This document shows positions 45,339-55,377 of a stretch of 64,000 bases of DNA, in pieces. The notes beneath the pieces were generated by a model that saw nothing but the letters and a program-made list of their open reading frames with translations, was not told the origin of the DNA and did not search any database. Numbering within the stretch: position 1 is the first letter of the stretch; each line of letters opens with the position of its first letter. The translations under genes were made by a program, and so were the position numbers. The stretch is from Motiliproteus sp. MSK22-1 (GTDB taxonomy: Bacteria > Pseudomonadota > Gammaproteobacteria > Pseudomonadales > Balneatricaceae), in assembly GCF_001968815.1 (NCBI RefSeq), contig NZ_MIEQ01000046.1, forward strand, positions 248,001 to 312,000, read 5' to 3'.

Positions 45339-45440
45339 CTCAAATATTTGGCTGCTCAACCTGTGAGAGGCGCTCCGGTATAACTAGACAAAGCCCCTTG
45401 GCTGCACAATAATGCTCGCGACTACTAACCTGGAGCCGCG

Positions 45441-46085
45441 ATGACTGCTACAGCGCCAACTTCTTACCACCACGGAAACCTTCGGAAATCTTTAATTGAG
45501 GCAGCATTGCTGCACCTCCAGACACAGAGTACCGACACCTTAAGTCTTAGAGCTTTGGCCAGGCAGGTGGGTGTATCCCAAACGGCTCCTTATCGCCATT
45601 TCAAGGACAAGAAGGCCCTTCTTGAAGAGCTGGCTACACTAGGCTTTAATCGACTGAGTGAACGAATGGAAGCGGCTATTAATCTTTACCCGCTTGATTA
45701 TCCCAGGCAAATACTGGCGATTGGAGTCAGCTATATCCGATTTGCCATAGATGAACCGGCATTATTCTTCTTGATCTTTGGTCCAAAAACCCGTGATAAG
45801 AAAGACAATAAAGTTCTGAGTGAAGCAGGAAAGCGCTGTTTCAGAGTATTGCTGAATACGATTGTCACCGGTATTGATGCAGGCGTTTTAAAGCAGGAGC
45901 CACCGCTTCACATGGCCAACGCAGCCTGGGCCACTGCCCACGGACTGGCTTCCTTGGTGGTCCATGGACATGACAACCCTGAACAGAGCGGCTCTCTGGT
46001 GGATGAAATGGAAGCAAGCCTGACGCTGCTGGTAAAAGGATTAGTAAAAGAAAACATAGCCGTTGAGCCACTTGATGATCGCTAG
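45441..46085 (+). CDS. TetR-family regulator of the RND pump
   Basis: 214 aa. N-terminal helix-turn-helix (SLRALARQVGVSQTAPYRHFKDK, about 34-56) and a C-terminal ligand domain of the WHG type (AWATAHGLASLVVHG). It is divergent from the adaptor-permease pair, so it most likely represses it and is released by a pump substrate. Confidence 0.88.
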   Translation: MTATAPTSYHHGNLRKSLIEAALLHLQTQSTDTLSLRALARQVGVSQTAPYRHFKDKKALLEELATLGFNRLSERMEAAINLYPLDYPRQILAIGVSYIRFAIDEPALFFLIFGPKTRDKKDNKVLSEAGKRCFRVLLNTIVTGIDAGVLKQEPPLHMANAAWATAHGLASLVVHGHDNPEQSGSLVDEMEASLTLLVKGLVKENIAVEPLDDR

Positions 46086-46148
46086 GGTCCGCTGATGACA
46101 ACATCAATCAGCCCCTTACACCTCAATCTATCCAATGGATTCAGACCG

Positions 46149-47939
46149 CTAAATATAGCGAGTGGACTCAACAATCAGCTCAGCCCCGGCATCAAACTGA
46201 AGTTTTGCCAATCTTCGGTATAAATCAGAGCTATCCATCAAACTTGAGTGATCCCCACGGGCGACCATGCGCCCCTGATCAAGCACAACAATCTCATCAG
46301 CATTGAGAATGGTGGAAAGCCGGTGGGCTATGATTACTGTTGTACGATTGTGCATCAACTTTTCAAGTGCTTTCTGAACCTGCAGTTCACTTTCGGAATC
46401 CAGCGCACTGGTTGCCTCATCTAACAGTAATATTTTCGGGTCTTTGAGAATCGCCCTGGCTATCGCAATGCGTTGACGCTGCCCTCCTGATAGCCTCACC
46501 CCTTTATCCCCCAGATAGCTGGCATATCCATCAGGAAGCTTCGAGATAAAATCATGAGCGTGAGCCGCCTTGGCAGCAGCTACCACATCTTCGTCGCTGG
46601 CATAAGGATTTCCATAACGAATATTGTGCCAGACGTTAGCGGAAAACAGTGCAGGCTGTTGCGGTACTAACGCTATCTGCTGACGTAACTGCACAGGATC
46701 AAGATTCCTGATGTCTGTTTTGTCAAAACGTATTCTCCCCTTCTGGGGATCATAAAAACGCAGTAATAACTCAAAGACTGTAGATTTCCCAGCTCCTGAC
46801 GGCCCCACTAATGCCAGAGACTGGCCTTGACGAATTCGAAGGCTAAGATCTGTCAGGGCTGGCTGATTTGGTCTTGATGGGTAATAGAAATCAACAGCCT
46901 CCATTGAGAGTTCTGCTTTTAGCTTACCTGCGTCTACCGACTTCTCAGGTTTTTCAATCAGGCTCCTGACCTGCAGCAACTCCATTAGTCGCTCCGTTGA
47001 CCCCAAGGCCCGTTGAAGTTCGCCGAACACTTCAGACAGAGTTGCAACGGATGTAGCAACTAAAATGGCATAAAAGATAAATGCACCCAGCTCTCCTGCT
47101 GTGATTGAGCCGTTTAAGACATCATTCCCCCCCACCCAGAACATGCCGGTGATCGCGCCGAAAACTAAAAAAATAACCACGGCAATCAACATGGCTCTTT
47201 GTCGAACGCGATTCCGGCCAATCTCAAAAGCAGCTTCAACTTCCTTTTCAAAAGCAGCCTTTTCCTGAATTTCCCGGGTATAACTTTGTACCGTTTTTAT
47301 ATGCTGAATGGCTTCGCCCGCATAGGTCCCTACATCTGCAACAGAATCCTGGGTTTGACGAGCAAGATTTCTAACCCGTCGGCCAAATATCAGAATAGGG
47401 GCTAACACCAAGGGTACAGCGATCAATACGATCATTGTCAGCTTAATATTGGTGACCAGCAGCATAATCAACGCGCCAATAAAGGTCAGCACACTACGCA
47501 AAGCCATCGATAATGAAGATCCAACGATGGATTGCAGCAACGTCGTATCAGTGGTCAGGCGCGACATAATCTCGCCACTTCTGTTGGTTTCAAAATAACT
47601 GGGATGCAGGGTGATAAGGTGTTCAAAAACAGCCATCCTAATATCGGCACTCACCCGTTCACCTAACCAGGAAACCAGATAGAAACGAACAAAAGTGCCA
47701 GCTGCCATTATCAGTGTCAAAAACAGTATCAGTCCGATAGCCCTGTTCAGATGGGCCGAAGAGGCCGCTAAAAAACCATCATCAATCAACATTCGCACGC
47801 CCTGCCCAATCGACAAGGTAACCAAAGCCGTTAAAACCAAGGCAACACCGGCCCCAACCAGAGTTCTCCTGTAAGGAATGATAAATCGACCCAATAATGT
47901 CAACGTGTTGGCATATTTTCCGGTTAGATCAACAACCAT
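46149..47939 (-). CDS. MsbA-related ABC exporter
   Basis: 596 aa, a fused half-transporter: six membrane helices (about 20-310) then the ATPase with Walker A GPSGAGKST, Q-loop QIALVPQQPALFSANVW, signature LSGGQRQR, Walker B ILLLDEATSALD and H-loop IIAHRLST. It belongs to the homodimeric MsbA/LmrA-like group. It is probably not MsbA itself, because lpxK is not adjacent. A drug or lipid substrate is likely. Stop-to-stop distance to the TetR gene is 63 bp. Confidence 0.88.
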   Translation of the reverse strand: MVVDLTGKYANTLTLLGRFIIPYRRTLVGAGVALVLTALVTLSIGQGVRMLIDDGFLAASSAHLNRAIGLILFLTLIMAAGTFVRFYLVSWLGERVSADIRMAVFEHLITLHPSYFETNRSGEIMSRLTTDTTLLQSIVGSSLSMALRSVLTFIGALIMLLVTNIKLTMIVLIAVPLVLAPILIFGRRVRNLARQTQDSVADVGTYAGEAIQHIKTVQSYTREIQEKAAFEKEVEAAFEIGRNRVRQRAMLIAVVIFLVFGAITGMFWVGGNDVLNGSITAGELGAFIFYAILVATSVATLSEVFGELQRALGSTERLMELLQVRSLIEKPEKSVDAGKLKAELSMEAVDFYYPSRPNQPALTDLSLRIRQGQSLALVGPSGAGKSTVFELLLRFYDPQKGRIRFDKTDIRNLDPVQLRQQIALVPQQPALFSANVWHNIRYGNPYASDEDVVAAAKAAHAHDFISKLPDGYASYLGDKGVRLSGGQRQRIAIARAILKDPKILLLDEATSALDSESELQVQKALEKLMHNRTTVIIAHRLSTILNADEIVVLDQGRMVARGDHSSLMDSSDLYRRLAKLQFDAGAELIVESTRYI

Positions 47940-48322
47940 TGGTTAGATTCCTTAAACTGCAAATTCCAAAGCTCGATATTAATTCTGGACAAGACCACAC
48001 TACTGCAGAACCTTAACACGAATAGCTTCAACCCGGTTGTCGACCTTCGCTTAAACGCTCTACAGACGATACAAAGGTGAAAGCCTGCCGCCCAGCCCAG
48101 GGAAACTGCCGTCACTGATCCCCCCCCAAAAAAAAGCCCCTTGCCAACGTTGGCAAGGGGCTTATATGCGCTAATCTCCAGCACTAACTATTAAAACCGC
48201 TATGCTATACCTTCTGAGTTTTATAGCCCTGAGCTTTAGCCCTGAACTTCGAATTTCCGGATTTCAAGCTTCCTGATATCAAACCATCTGATATCAAAAA
48301 GCTTGCTAAGTATGTTAAGCCT
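47940..48322. other. Intergenic region between aldehyde dehydrogenase and ABC exporter genes
   Basis: About 380 bp holding the strong palindromic terminator at 48134-48163. Between it and the aldehyde dehydrogenase stop are degenerate short repeats (tgatatcaaa twice near 48275-48299). No gene seen. Confidence 0.55.
48126..48163 (-). terminator. Strong intrinsic terminator, minus strand
   Basis: A 30-bp perfect palindrome at 48134-48163 (AAGCCCCTTGCCAA, CG, then its complement). On the minus strand the stem is followed by a run of T from the A tract at 48128-48135, the standard Rho-independent layout. It ends leftward transcription from the aldehyde dehydrogenase, about 160 bp after its stop. 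Confidence 0.9.
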
Positions 48323-49843
48323 TTAGAAAAACCCTAGTGGGCTGGTGCTGTAGCTTACAAGCAAGTTCTTAGTCTGTTGGTAATGGTCCAGCATCATCTT
48401 ATGGGTTTCGCGACCAACGCCAGATTTTTTGTAGCCGCCAAAAGCAGCATGCGCTGGATAAGCATGGTAGCAGTTAGTCCAAACCCTACCGGCCTCTATT
48501 CCGCGCCCCATACGGTAAGCCCTGTTCATATCACGAGTCCAGAGACCCGCTCCCAGACCAAATTCAGAGTCATTGGCAACAGCTAAGGCTTCGGCCTCAT
48601 CTTTAAAGGTGGTCACAGCGACGACTGGACCAAAAATTTCTTCCTGGAATACTCGCATACTGTTGTTACCCTTAAACAGGGTGGGCTGGATGTAATAACC
48701 GTTATCATACCCCTCACCGACGTTGGCCGATCCACCACCAATCAACACCTGAGCGCCTTCCTGCTTACCAATTTCCAGGTAACTCATAATCTTATCAAAC
48801 TGCTCTTTGGAAGCCTGAGCCCCGACCTGAGTATCAGTATCTAATGGATTACCACGCTTGATCTGAGATGTCCGTTCAATAACTCTGCCGATAAAGTCAT
48901 CATAAATAGACTCTTGAACCAACAAGCGAGATGGACAGGTACACACCTCCCCCTGATTGAAGAATGCCAGTACCGTTCCTTCAACCGCTTTGCTGATATA
49001 GTCTTCTTCCTGCTGCATCACATCTTCAAAATAAATATTGGGAGACTTACCGCCCAGTTCTACGGTTGAAGGGATAATATTCTCCGCTGCACACTTAAGA
49101 ATATGAGAACCCACAGGGGTTGAACCTGTAAAAGCGATTTTCGCTATACGCTTACTTGTAGCAAGCGCCTGACCCGCTTCACTGCCAAACCCATTCACTA
49201 TGTTCAGTACACCGGCAGGCAGCAGGTCACCAATGACTTCCACCAGCTTAAGGATCGACACAGGGGTTTGCTCTGCCGGTTTCAAGACAACGCAATTGCC
49301 GGCCACCAGAGCCGGGGCCAGCTTCCAGGCTGCCATCAAAATCGGAAAGTTCCAGGGAATAATTTGTCCCACGACGCCAAGTGGCTCATGGAAATGATAG
49401 GAGGCTGTGGTTTCATCTATCTCTGCCGCTGTGCCCTCCTGAGAACGAATGCAGCCGGCAAAATAACGGAAGTGATCAACAGCCAGAGGGATATCTGCGG
49501 CCAGTGTTTCACGGACCGCCTTACCGTTGTCCCAAGACTCGGCAACAGCTAACAGCTCAAGATTTTGTTCTATTCGATCAGCAATTTTTAACAGGATATT
49601 GGAACGCTCAGTAGCAGACGTTTTGCCCCAGGCTGACTTGGCAGCGTGGGCGGCATCAAGTGCTTTTTCTATATCAGCAGCACTGGAACGGGGAATCTCG
49701 CAGATAGCCTCACCCGTGACTGGGGTGGTATTCGTAAAGTATTGCCCTTCTACAGGCGCTACCCAATCACCACCGATATAGTTTCCGTAGCGCTCATTAA
49801 AGGAAACAACCGCATTTTCAGAACCAGGATTTGCGTAGATCAT
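48323..49843 (-). CDS. NAD-dependent aldehyde dehydrogenase, ExaC/AldB type
   Basis: 506 aa from ATG 49841-49843 (AAGGG 7 nt upstream); the longer open frame to 49984 exceeds the family length and has no ribosome site. Rossmann segment [26 protein letters not shown] with the general-base Glu, and the catalytic Cys in [13 protein letters not shown]. The C-terminus [20 protein letters not shown] is characteristic of ExaC/acetaldehyde dehydrogenases. It oxidises acetaldehyde or similar aldehydes to acids. It is monocistronic, ending at the palindromic terminator. Confidence 0.9.
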   Translation of the reverse strand: MIYANPGSENAVVSFNERYGNYIGGDWVAPVEGQYFTNTTPVTGEAICEIPRSSAADIEKALDAAHAAKSAWGKTSATERSNILLKIADRIEQNLELLAVAESWDNGKAVRETLAADIPLAVDHFRYFAGCIRSQEGTAAEIDETTASYHFHEPLGVVGQIIPWNFPILMAAWKLAPALVAGNCVVLKPAEQTPVSILKLVEVIGDLLPAGVLNIVNGFGSEAGQALATSKRIAKIAFTGSTPVGSHILKCAAENIIPSTVELGGKSPNIYFEDVMQQEEDYISKAVEGTVLAFFNQGEVCTCPSRLLVQESIYDDFIGRVIERTSQIKRGNPLDTDTQVGAQASKEQFDKIMSYLEIGKQEGAQVLIGGGSANVGEGYDNGYYIQPTLFKGNNSMRVFQEEIFGPVVAVTTFKDEAEALAVANDSEFGLGAGLWTRDMNRAYRMGRGIEAGRVWTNCYHAYPAHAAFGGYKKSGVGRETHKMMLDHYQQTKNLLVSYSTSPLGFF

Positions 49844-50185
49844 ATCAGTACCCTTTTTCTCATTATTTTTCGAATTGATCGCTAAGGAATAATGACCCCG
49901 GTCACAACCCTTGAGTTTCTCAATTATTTTATGGGGGCACCCATTGATCAGGTATCGTACTTTGGAACTGAAAAAACTAGTCACTTGGTACTAATAAATA
50001 TAGGTGGCAGGAAGGGCTATCAGATGCAGTAAGAGCTAATTACTGGGAACTTTATTATTAGAAACGCCCCAGGCTCTATAGATACTGGACCTCCAGGAAA
50101 TCCTCAAGGGTTTATATAGTTCACCGAAGTGTTGGGCACAACCCTCACTTCGGTGGTGTTATGCAACTGACAGGCGTATCTCAAA
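49844..50185. other. Intergenic region upstream of the aldehyde dehydrogenase
   Basis: About 340 bp between the aldehyde dehydrogenase start and the DUF1127 gene end. It contains the promoter side of the dehydrogenase and the hairpin at 50122-50155. No gene seen. Confidence 0.5.
50122..50155 (-). terminator. Hairpin downstream of the DUF1127 gene
   Basis: CACCGAAGTG (50122-50131) pairs exactly with CACTTCGGTG (50146-50155) across a 14-nt loop, 31 bp after the DUF1127 stop. No T run follows, so it may stabilise the mRNA end instead of terminating. Confidence 0.5.
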
Positions 50186-50407
50186 CTAAGACCTCCAGAA
50201 GGGTTTCGTAGCTTCATCCTGTGCCTGAGATCGCGTAATGCCTATATCTTTCAACATATGATCACTGAGTTCTCCGAGATCAGCTCGACTGCGATAGTTC
50301 TGTCTCCATTTAACTAAGCTATTCTTAACCGAATCGAGTATGCTTTTAACACAGGCTGCTTTACTTTTTGTTGTACTGACTCTTAATTCTATACATTGTG
50401 TCGCCAT
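50186..50407 (-). CDS. DUF1127 (YjiS-like) small protein
   Basis: 73 aa, basic, with the DUF1127 core NYRSRADLGELSDHMLKDIGITRSQAQDEATKPFW. Such small arginine-rich proteins are linked in some bacteria to RNA binding, phosphate or stress responses. It is divergent from the LysR gene 103 bp away and may be its target. Confidence 0.85.
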   Translation of the reverse strand: MATQCIELRVSTTKSKAACVKSILDSVKNSLVKWRQNYRSRADLGELSDHMLKDIGITRSQAQDEATKPFWRS

Positions 50408-50509
50408 TTTTTCTCTCCAAGTACTGTTTTAGACATAGTAATCATTGATTATTTACACCATACTGACAAACGATAATAACTTCTTTCACTTAAGATATAG
50501 TTAACCGAA

Positions 50510-51448
50510 ATGTCAGATAGACTACCTCCGCTAAATGCGCTTCGAGTTTTTCGCTACGCTGCAGAGTCATTGAGTTTTAAGTCAGCAGCCGAATCGCTAT
50601 TTGTAACTCAAGCAGCCGTAAGTCAACAAATCAGAACCTTAGAGCAGAACCTGGGAGTGAAGCTATTTGAACGTCTGAATAGGGAAGTTGCTTTAACCAC
50701 AGCAGGGAAGCAGCTACTGCCTTTTGTCACTCGCGGTTTTGCTGCGTTTGAAGAAGGCGTTGCAGGGCTGCGCGATGATCCGGAGCCAAACCTTCTGATC
50801 ATTACTGCTCTTCCTTCATTTTCAAGTCGCTGGCTAGTTCCCAGGCTAGGAAAGTTTCAAGCAGAGCATGCAAGTATCAACATTCATATCTCTCCTTCGA
50901 TTACCGTCGAAACCTTTAGTGGAAGCAATATTGATATTGCCATTCGCTACGGTAAGGGGAACTATCCTGGTTTACGGGCACAGTTTCTACAACATGATTT
51001 TCTGGTACCGGTGTGTCATCCGGATGTTGTAGACATGAATTCAGATGTCATTCCTCAGTTGGCAGCAATGCCACTGCTCTTCGATGAAGGTCAGGATTTA
51101 GACAATGGTTGGCAACTGTTTCTCAAGAAACTAAACCTTTCTAAAGAAAAGGCAGTCTCAAGACTGGTCGTAACGGATTCAACCATGTTGGTTGAACCTA
51201 TTTTGTGCAAACAGGGGATCTCTTTACTAAGGTACAGTCTTGTCTACGAACTACTCAAACACGGTCAACTAATCTGCCCTATTCCTTTTTACTATCAATC
51301 GGGCTATTCATATTACCTTGTTGCACCAGACGCTCACTTTCAACGGCCAAAGGTAGCACTTTTTGAACGCTGGCTGATCAACGAAATGAAGGAAATTGGA
51401 CAACACTGGTCTGAGTTTCGTGGCAACGGACTTTCTCTAATGACTTAG
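50510..51448 (+). CDS. LysR-family regulator, GcvA-like
   Basis: 312 aa. Opening LPPLNALRVFRYAAESLSFKSAAESLFVTQAAVSQQIRTLE is the GcvA-subgroup helix-turn-helix, followed by a periplasmic-binding-like effector domain (ITALPSFSSRWLVPRLGKF, DIAIRYGKG). The divergent DUF1127 gene is the obvious candidate target. Confidence 0.9.
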   Translation: MSDRLPPLNALRVFRYAAESLSFKSAAESLFVTQAAVSQQIRTLEQNLGVKLFERLNREVALTTAGKQLLPFVTRGFAAFEEGVAGLRDDPEPNLLIITALPSFSSRWLVPRLGKFQAEHASINIHISPSITVETFSGSNIDIAIRYGKGNYPGLRAQFLQHDFLVPVCHPDVVDMNSDVIPQLAAMPLLFDEGQDLDNGWQLFLKKLNLSKEKAVSRLVVTDSTMLVEPILCKQGISLLRYSLVYELLKHGQLICPIPFYYQSGYSYYLVAPDAHFQRPKVALFERWLINEMKEIGQHWSEFRGNGLSLMT

Positions 51449-51545
51449 CCCCATGTCCCAAATTGACTGAAAGAGGTCATTGTTGCCATCAAGTGCGCCC
51501 TTCATACTACCCGGTATCTGAAGTTCTTAAGTAGGAAAACCAAAT

Positions 51546-51854
51546 ATGCTGGAATTAAGACCAAACTGTGAGCACTGCAATATAGATCTATCCCCAGACG
51601 CTACAACTGCGATGATCTGTAGTTTTGAATGTACTTTTTGTCGAAATTGCGTGGAAAAACACCTCAGTAACGTCTGCCCCAACTGTGGAGGCGGATTCAC
51701 GCTTCGGCCAATACGACCAAGCCGTAACTGGAATAACCAGAATGATTTGCACCACCACCCTGCGATTGAATCTCGTACACACAAACCGGTAAATCTTGAA
51801 TATCACCGGAAATTTTCAGCTCCTATAGTAAAAATCAAACCTCAGGATCGCTGA
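51546..51854 (+). CDS. DUF1272 zinc-binding protein
   Basis: 102 aa. Residues 1-60 hold the DUF1272 cysteine pattern: LRPNCEHCNIDL, CSFECTFCRNC, then VCPNCGGGF, probably two zinc sites. The rest is a polar tail, longer than in many members. The gene precedes the GlxA-type regulator by 39 bp on the same strand and may be co-transcribed. Confidence 0.88.
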   Translation: MLELRPNCEHCNIDLSPDATTAMICSFECTFCRNCVEKHLSNVCPNCGGGFTLRPIRPSRNWNNQNDLHHHPAIESRTHKPVNLEYHRKFSAPIVKIKPQDR

Positions 51855-51893
51855 TATGGCCTTTGGGCCAGATTAAGCCCCTCTGGAGTATTC

Positions 51894-52865
51894 ATGAAAA
51901 CGATTGCGGTTCTTGCATATCCCGGTTGCCAGGTGCTGGACGTTACCGGGCCTTTACAGGCGTTTGCAACGGCAAACCAGTTTCTCGGCAGCAATGGCTA
52001 TGAGATTACTATTACGGCACCGGACACTGAGGTGATCAAGACAAACTCTGGGATATCCTTGCAGGTTGACCAGAACTTTAATGCTCTCAGGCCGGTTGAT
52101 ACCCTACTGATAGCCGGCGGTTCCGGCGTCTTTGATCAACTTAATAACGAGTTGCTGGTTCGGAGAATTCAACTTCAGAATGATCACTGTCGCCGTTTGG
52201 GTTCTGTTTGTACCGGTGCATTCTTGCTGGCCGCAACGGGACTTCTTGAGGGTCTGCGAGCAGTTACACATTGGCGATATTGTAAACAGCTGGCAACAAT
52301 GCATCCCAAGATACAGGTTGAAGAGAACGCGCTGTTTATTCGAGACCAGGGAATTTACAGCTCCGCTGGTGTGACCGCAGGTATTGATCTGGCGTTATCC
52401 ATGATAACGGAAGATCATAGCCATTCTGTGGCAATGAAAGTTGCTCAAGAACTGGTTATGTATGTGCATAGACCCGGAGGACAGTCTCAATTCAGCACTC
52501 TGTTACAGGCACAAACCAATGGCTCATCGTTACGGGGCTTACTCGACTATATCCAGAATCATCCGACAGCAGACCTTACAACAGAAGCCTTGGCTGAGCG
52601 ACAATCAGTAAGCCCCAGGCATCTATCACGTCTGTTCAAGCAAAAGCTGGGGCAGTCACCTGCCGCATTTGTAGAAGAAGTACGTCTTGAACAAGCACGG
52701 GGAAAGCTGGAACGATCGGATATCGGCTTTCAGCAAATAGCCGTCCAGAGCGGTTTCAGCAGTGCTGACCAATTAAGACGGGCATTCACTCGTAAATTTG
52801 GAATCTCTCCACGTCAATATAGAGAACGTTTCGCGAACACCGTAAATCCTGGAGCCAGTGTATGA
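51894..52865 (+). CDS. GlxA-family transcriptional regulator (DJ-1/PfpI + AraC)
   Basis: 323 aa. The N-terminal DJ-1/PfpI-like domain (about 1-190) has a nucleophile-elbow Cys in LGSVCTGAFLLAATGLL. The C-terminal AraC-type DNA-binding domain (about 215-315) has two helix-turn-helix units, LAERQSVSPRHLSRLFKQ and GFSSADQLRRAFTRKFG. It overlaps the MFS gene start by 4 bp (ATGA), so regulator and transporter form one unit. Confidence 0.9.
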   Translation: MKTIAVLAYPGCQVLDVTGPLQAFATANQFLGSNGYEITITAPDTEVIKTNSGISLQVDQNFNALRPVDTLLIAGGSGVFDQLNNELLVRRIQLQNDHCRRLGSVCTGAFLLAATGLLEGLRAVTHWRYCKQLATMHPKIQVEENALFIRDQGIYSSAGVTAGIDLALSMITEDHSHSVAMKVAQELVMYVHRPGGQSQFSTLLQAQTNGSSLRGLLDYIQNHPTADLTTEALAERQSVSPRHLSRLFKQKLGQSPAAFVEEVRLEQARGKLERSDIGFQQIAVQSGFSSADQLRRAFTRKFGISPRQYRERFANTVNPGASV

Positions 52866-54049
52866 ACGCAAATGTAATAATTCTAGCGCTTTGCCAAGCC
52901 TTACTCATCAGTGGGAATATACTTCTCGTCTCAGTAAACGCCCTGATCGGTACAGAACTGGCACCATCAAGCAGTTTAATCACATTGCCTGTCGCGCTTC
53001 AGTTCATTGGCCTCATGTGTGCCACCATTCCTGCATCTTTTATTATGCAAAAGGTGGGACGAAAGCGTGGGTTTTATCTTGGCAACTTGGTTGGTATTGC
53101 GGGAGCACTAGCCTCAATCACCGGCCTGTACAATCAAAGCTTTACAATGTTCTGTCTCGGAACAACACTGCTGGGCGTTGGCATAGGGTTTGGTAATCTT
53201 TACCGCTTTGCCGCAGTCGAAGTCTGCCACCCAGACTACAAGGCGAGAGCTATTTCCATGACTTTGGCTGGCGGGGTGTTGGCAGCAGTTCTGGGACCTA
53301 ACCTGGCCATCTATAGTCGAGACTGGTCTTCAGAACAACCTTTCATTGGTGCGTTTATCGGATTACTGGGACTTTACGTTTTAGCTTTGATCCTGCTGAG
53401 CCGTATTCGTATCAACAACAGCACAGAAGCGCCAAGCAATCAGCAGGCTCGCCCGTTGCTCGACATTCTTAAACAACCCGTTTTCTTTGTTGCTGTCATT
53501 GCGGGAATTGTTGGATACGGAGTAATGGTTCTGGTCATGACTGCAACTCCGTTGGCGATGACCCACCATGGATTTCATTTTGGCGAGGCCGCTGTGGTTA
53601 TAGAGTGGCATGTACTGGGGATGTTTGTTCCATCCTTTTTTACCGGTCGGCTCATTGAGCGCTTCGGTATTCATCCGATGATGCAGTTGGGAGGCGTCCT
53701 TACCTTACTCTGTTTAGTCATCAATTTGCTAGGGCAAAGTTATCTGCATTTTCTCATAGCCTTGGTGCTATTAGGTGTTGGCTGGAACTTCCTGTTTATC
53801 AGCGCAACTCAGCTTGTCACACAAGCATATACGGCAGCCGAAAAAGCCAAATCACAAGCGATGAACGAATTTCTGGTATTCAGCACAGTCAGCGTGGCGG
53901 CATTGGCATCAGGTTGGCTGGAAGCAGCATGGGGCTGGCAGGAGATGAACTTACTGATGATCCCTATTGTTGTCGGCTGCATGCTGATAATCCAGTCATA
54001 TGGCCGAAAGCAATCACCTGTAAATCAGGAAGTTAGCGCGAAAAGTTAA
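52862..54049 (+). CDS. MFS transporter
   Basis: 395 aa with about twelve membrane segments. Visible MFS features are the loop-2 motif MQKVGRKRGFYLGNL and LGTTLLGVGIGFGNLYRFAA. The substrate is unknown; the overlapping GlxA-type regulator may sense it. Translation is coupled through the ATGA overlap. Confidence 0.87.
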   Translation: MNANVIILALCQALLISGNILLVSVNALIGTELAPSSSLITLPVALQFIGLMCATIPASFIMQKVGRKRGFYLGNLVGIAGALASITGLYNQSFTMFCLGTTLLGVGIGFGNLYRFAAVEVCHPDYKARAISMTLAGGVLAAVLGPNLAIYSRDWSSEQPFIGAFIGLLGLYVLALILLSRIRINNSTEAPSNQQARPLLDILKQPVFFVAVIAGIVGYGVMVLVMTATPLAMTHHGFHFGEAAVVIEWHVLGMFVPSFFTGRLIERFGIHPMMQLGGVLTLLCLVINLLGQSYLHFLIALVLLGVGWNFLFISATQLVTQAYTAAEKAKSQAMNEFLVFSTVSVAALASGWLEAAWGWQEMNLLMIPIVVGCMLIIQSYGRKQSPVNQEVSAKS

Positions 54050-54110
54050 GTTAATGACATAAATATGTAAAAGTACCAGGTACGATTTATTCCGAAGGAC
54101 ATTACTTTAT

Positions 54111-54150
54111 GCTGAAGTTCAGAGCCCTCCACTGAGCTCTGAACTTCAGC
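54111..54150. terminator. 15-bp stem, bidirectional terminator between convergent genes
   Basis: GCTGAAGTTCAGAGC (54111-54125) pairs perfectly with GCTCTGAACTTCAGC (54136-54150) across 10 nt, between the MFS stop and the DUF1289 stop. No long T run flanks it. Confidence 0.7.
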
Positions 54151-54170
54151 CGATTGTCCCCCGTCTCGGC

Positions 54171-54401
54171 TTAAAAAGACTCATCACTTCTGGAAGGCAG
54201 ATAAGAGCTTGAATACAACGCTTCATGTGCTTTTCGCCGCTCAGCTGCTTTTTCAAGAATTTTCAATCGTGTACTTCGATCAGCCTCATACCAACCGGTA
54301 ATTTCACTCAACTGACGAAAGCACCCCAGGCAGGTATCGTTACCGTCCAAACAGCAATGTCGCACACAAGGGCTGGCTATATCTTCAGAATTATTGGGCA
54401 T
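54171..54401 (-). CDS. DUF1289 small cysteine protein
   Basis: 76 aa. SPCVRHCCLDGNDTCLGCFRQ (Cys12, 16, 17, 24, 27) followed by the EITGW helix is the DUF1289 signature, likely an iron-sulfur or zinc site. Role unknown. Confidence 0.88.
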   Translation of the reverse strand: MPNNSEDIASPCVRHCCLDGNDTCLGCFRQLSEITGWYEADRSTRLKILEKAAERRKAHEALYSSSYLPSRSDESF

Positions 54402-54555
54402 CTAAGGTTCCCGGTGCTTGACGCACCTTATGTCTTAACAAATCCAGCAAAGATGGAATAAACCTGCCAGGGGGCTACCGTGAACCTGATGCAATTAATT
54501 AGTAGCTCCCGCGCTTTAGCAGCTCCCGTAGTAAATAGTTTAGCCAAGAACGGGA

Positions 54556-54738
54556 CTATCGAGGAAACCAAATGACCAGAAAACCACAGATTAATGTTAT
54601 TAAGATAAAGTAGGTAATGAACCGTCTGACCGAAAGTGACGTCCGCTTTTTAAAATGGGACGCTTTGCCGCAGTTAGGACACTGCTCAAGATCATCAGAA
54701 ATACGATTACCACAGTACAGACAATTAACCTTACTCAC
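54556..54738 (-). CDS. Zinc-ribbon single-pass membrane protein
   Basis: About 60 aa: a zinc ribbon (CLYCGNRISDDLEQCPNCG), a basic linker and one membrane segment (FITYFILITLICGFLVIWF). The open frame begins at TTG directly abutting the can stop, but GTG at 54736-54738 with GGAAG upstream is at least as likely. It is presumably co-transcribed with can. Confidence 0.65.
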   Translation of the reverse strand: MSKVNCLYCGNRISDDLEQCPNCGKASHFKKRTSLSVRRFITYFILITLICGFLVIWFPR

Positions 54739-54750
54739 AGAATCTTCCAA

Positions 54751-55377
54751 CTACATTCTAAATATCGGCTCAATTTTATAGGGATTATTCACACAGACCG
54801 ACAGGTCATGAAGAATTCCATCGTCAATTCCGTAAACCCATCCATGAATAGCCAGCTCCTGCCCCTTTTTCCAGGCATTTTGAACAATGGTCGTATGACT
54901 AACATTAGCCACCTGTTCAATAACATTCAGCTCACAGAGCAGATTCTGTCGTTCCTTGTCGCTTTTACAGCTGTCGATTTTGTTGCGATGAAGGCGGTAT
55001 ACGTCCTTTATGTGACGTAGCCAGCTATCGATAAGTCCAAATTGTTGATTGCCCAGCGCAGCGCTAACACCGCCACATCCATAATGGCCACAGACAATAA
55101 TGTGCTTCACTTCCAGTACTTCTACTGCGTACTGAATCACCGACATACAATTTAAATCGGAATGCACGACAACGTTAGCGATGTTCCGATGAACAAAAAC
55201 CTCACCGGGCTCTAAAGCCACAATCTGGTTTGCCGGAACACGACTGTCAGAGCAACCAATCCACAAAAATTCAGGTTTTTGTTGACCCGACAGGCGTTTG
55301 AAGAAATCCGGATCTTCTTTTCTGACTTTTTCCGCCCATTCACGATTCCGCTTAAACAGTTTCTGGTCGATTTCCAT
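54751..55377 (-). CDS. can: Beta-class carbonic anhydrase
   Basis: 208 aa. Zinc ligands Cys42, His98 and Cys101 with Asp44 of CSDSR match E. coli Can residue for residue, as do the length and the motif CGHYGCGGV. It interconverts CO2 and bicarbonate in the cytosol. A small zinc-ribbon membrane gene follows immediately. Confidence 0.93.
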   Translation of the reverse strand: MEIDQKLFKRNREWAEKVRKEDPDFFKRLSGQQKPEFLWIGCSDSRVPANQIVALEPGEVFVHRNIANVVVHSDLNCMSVIQYAVEVLEVKHIIVCGHYGCGGVSAALGNQQFGLIDSWLRHIKDVYRLHRNKIDSCKSDKERQNLLCELNVIEQVANVSHTTIVQNAWKKGQELAIHGWVYGIDDGILHDLSVCVNNPYKIEPIFRM

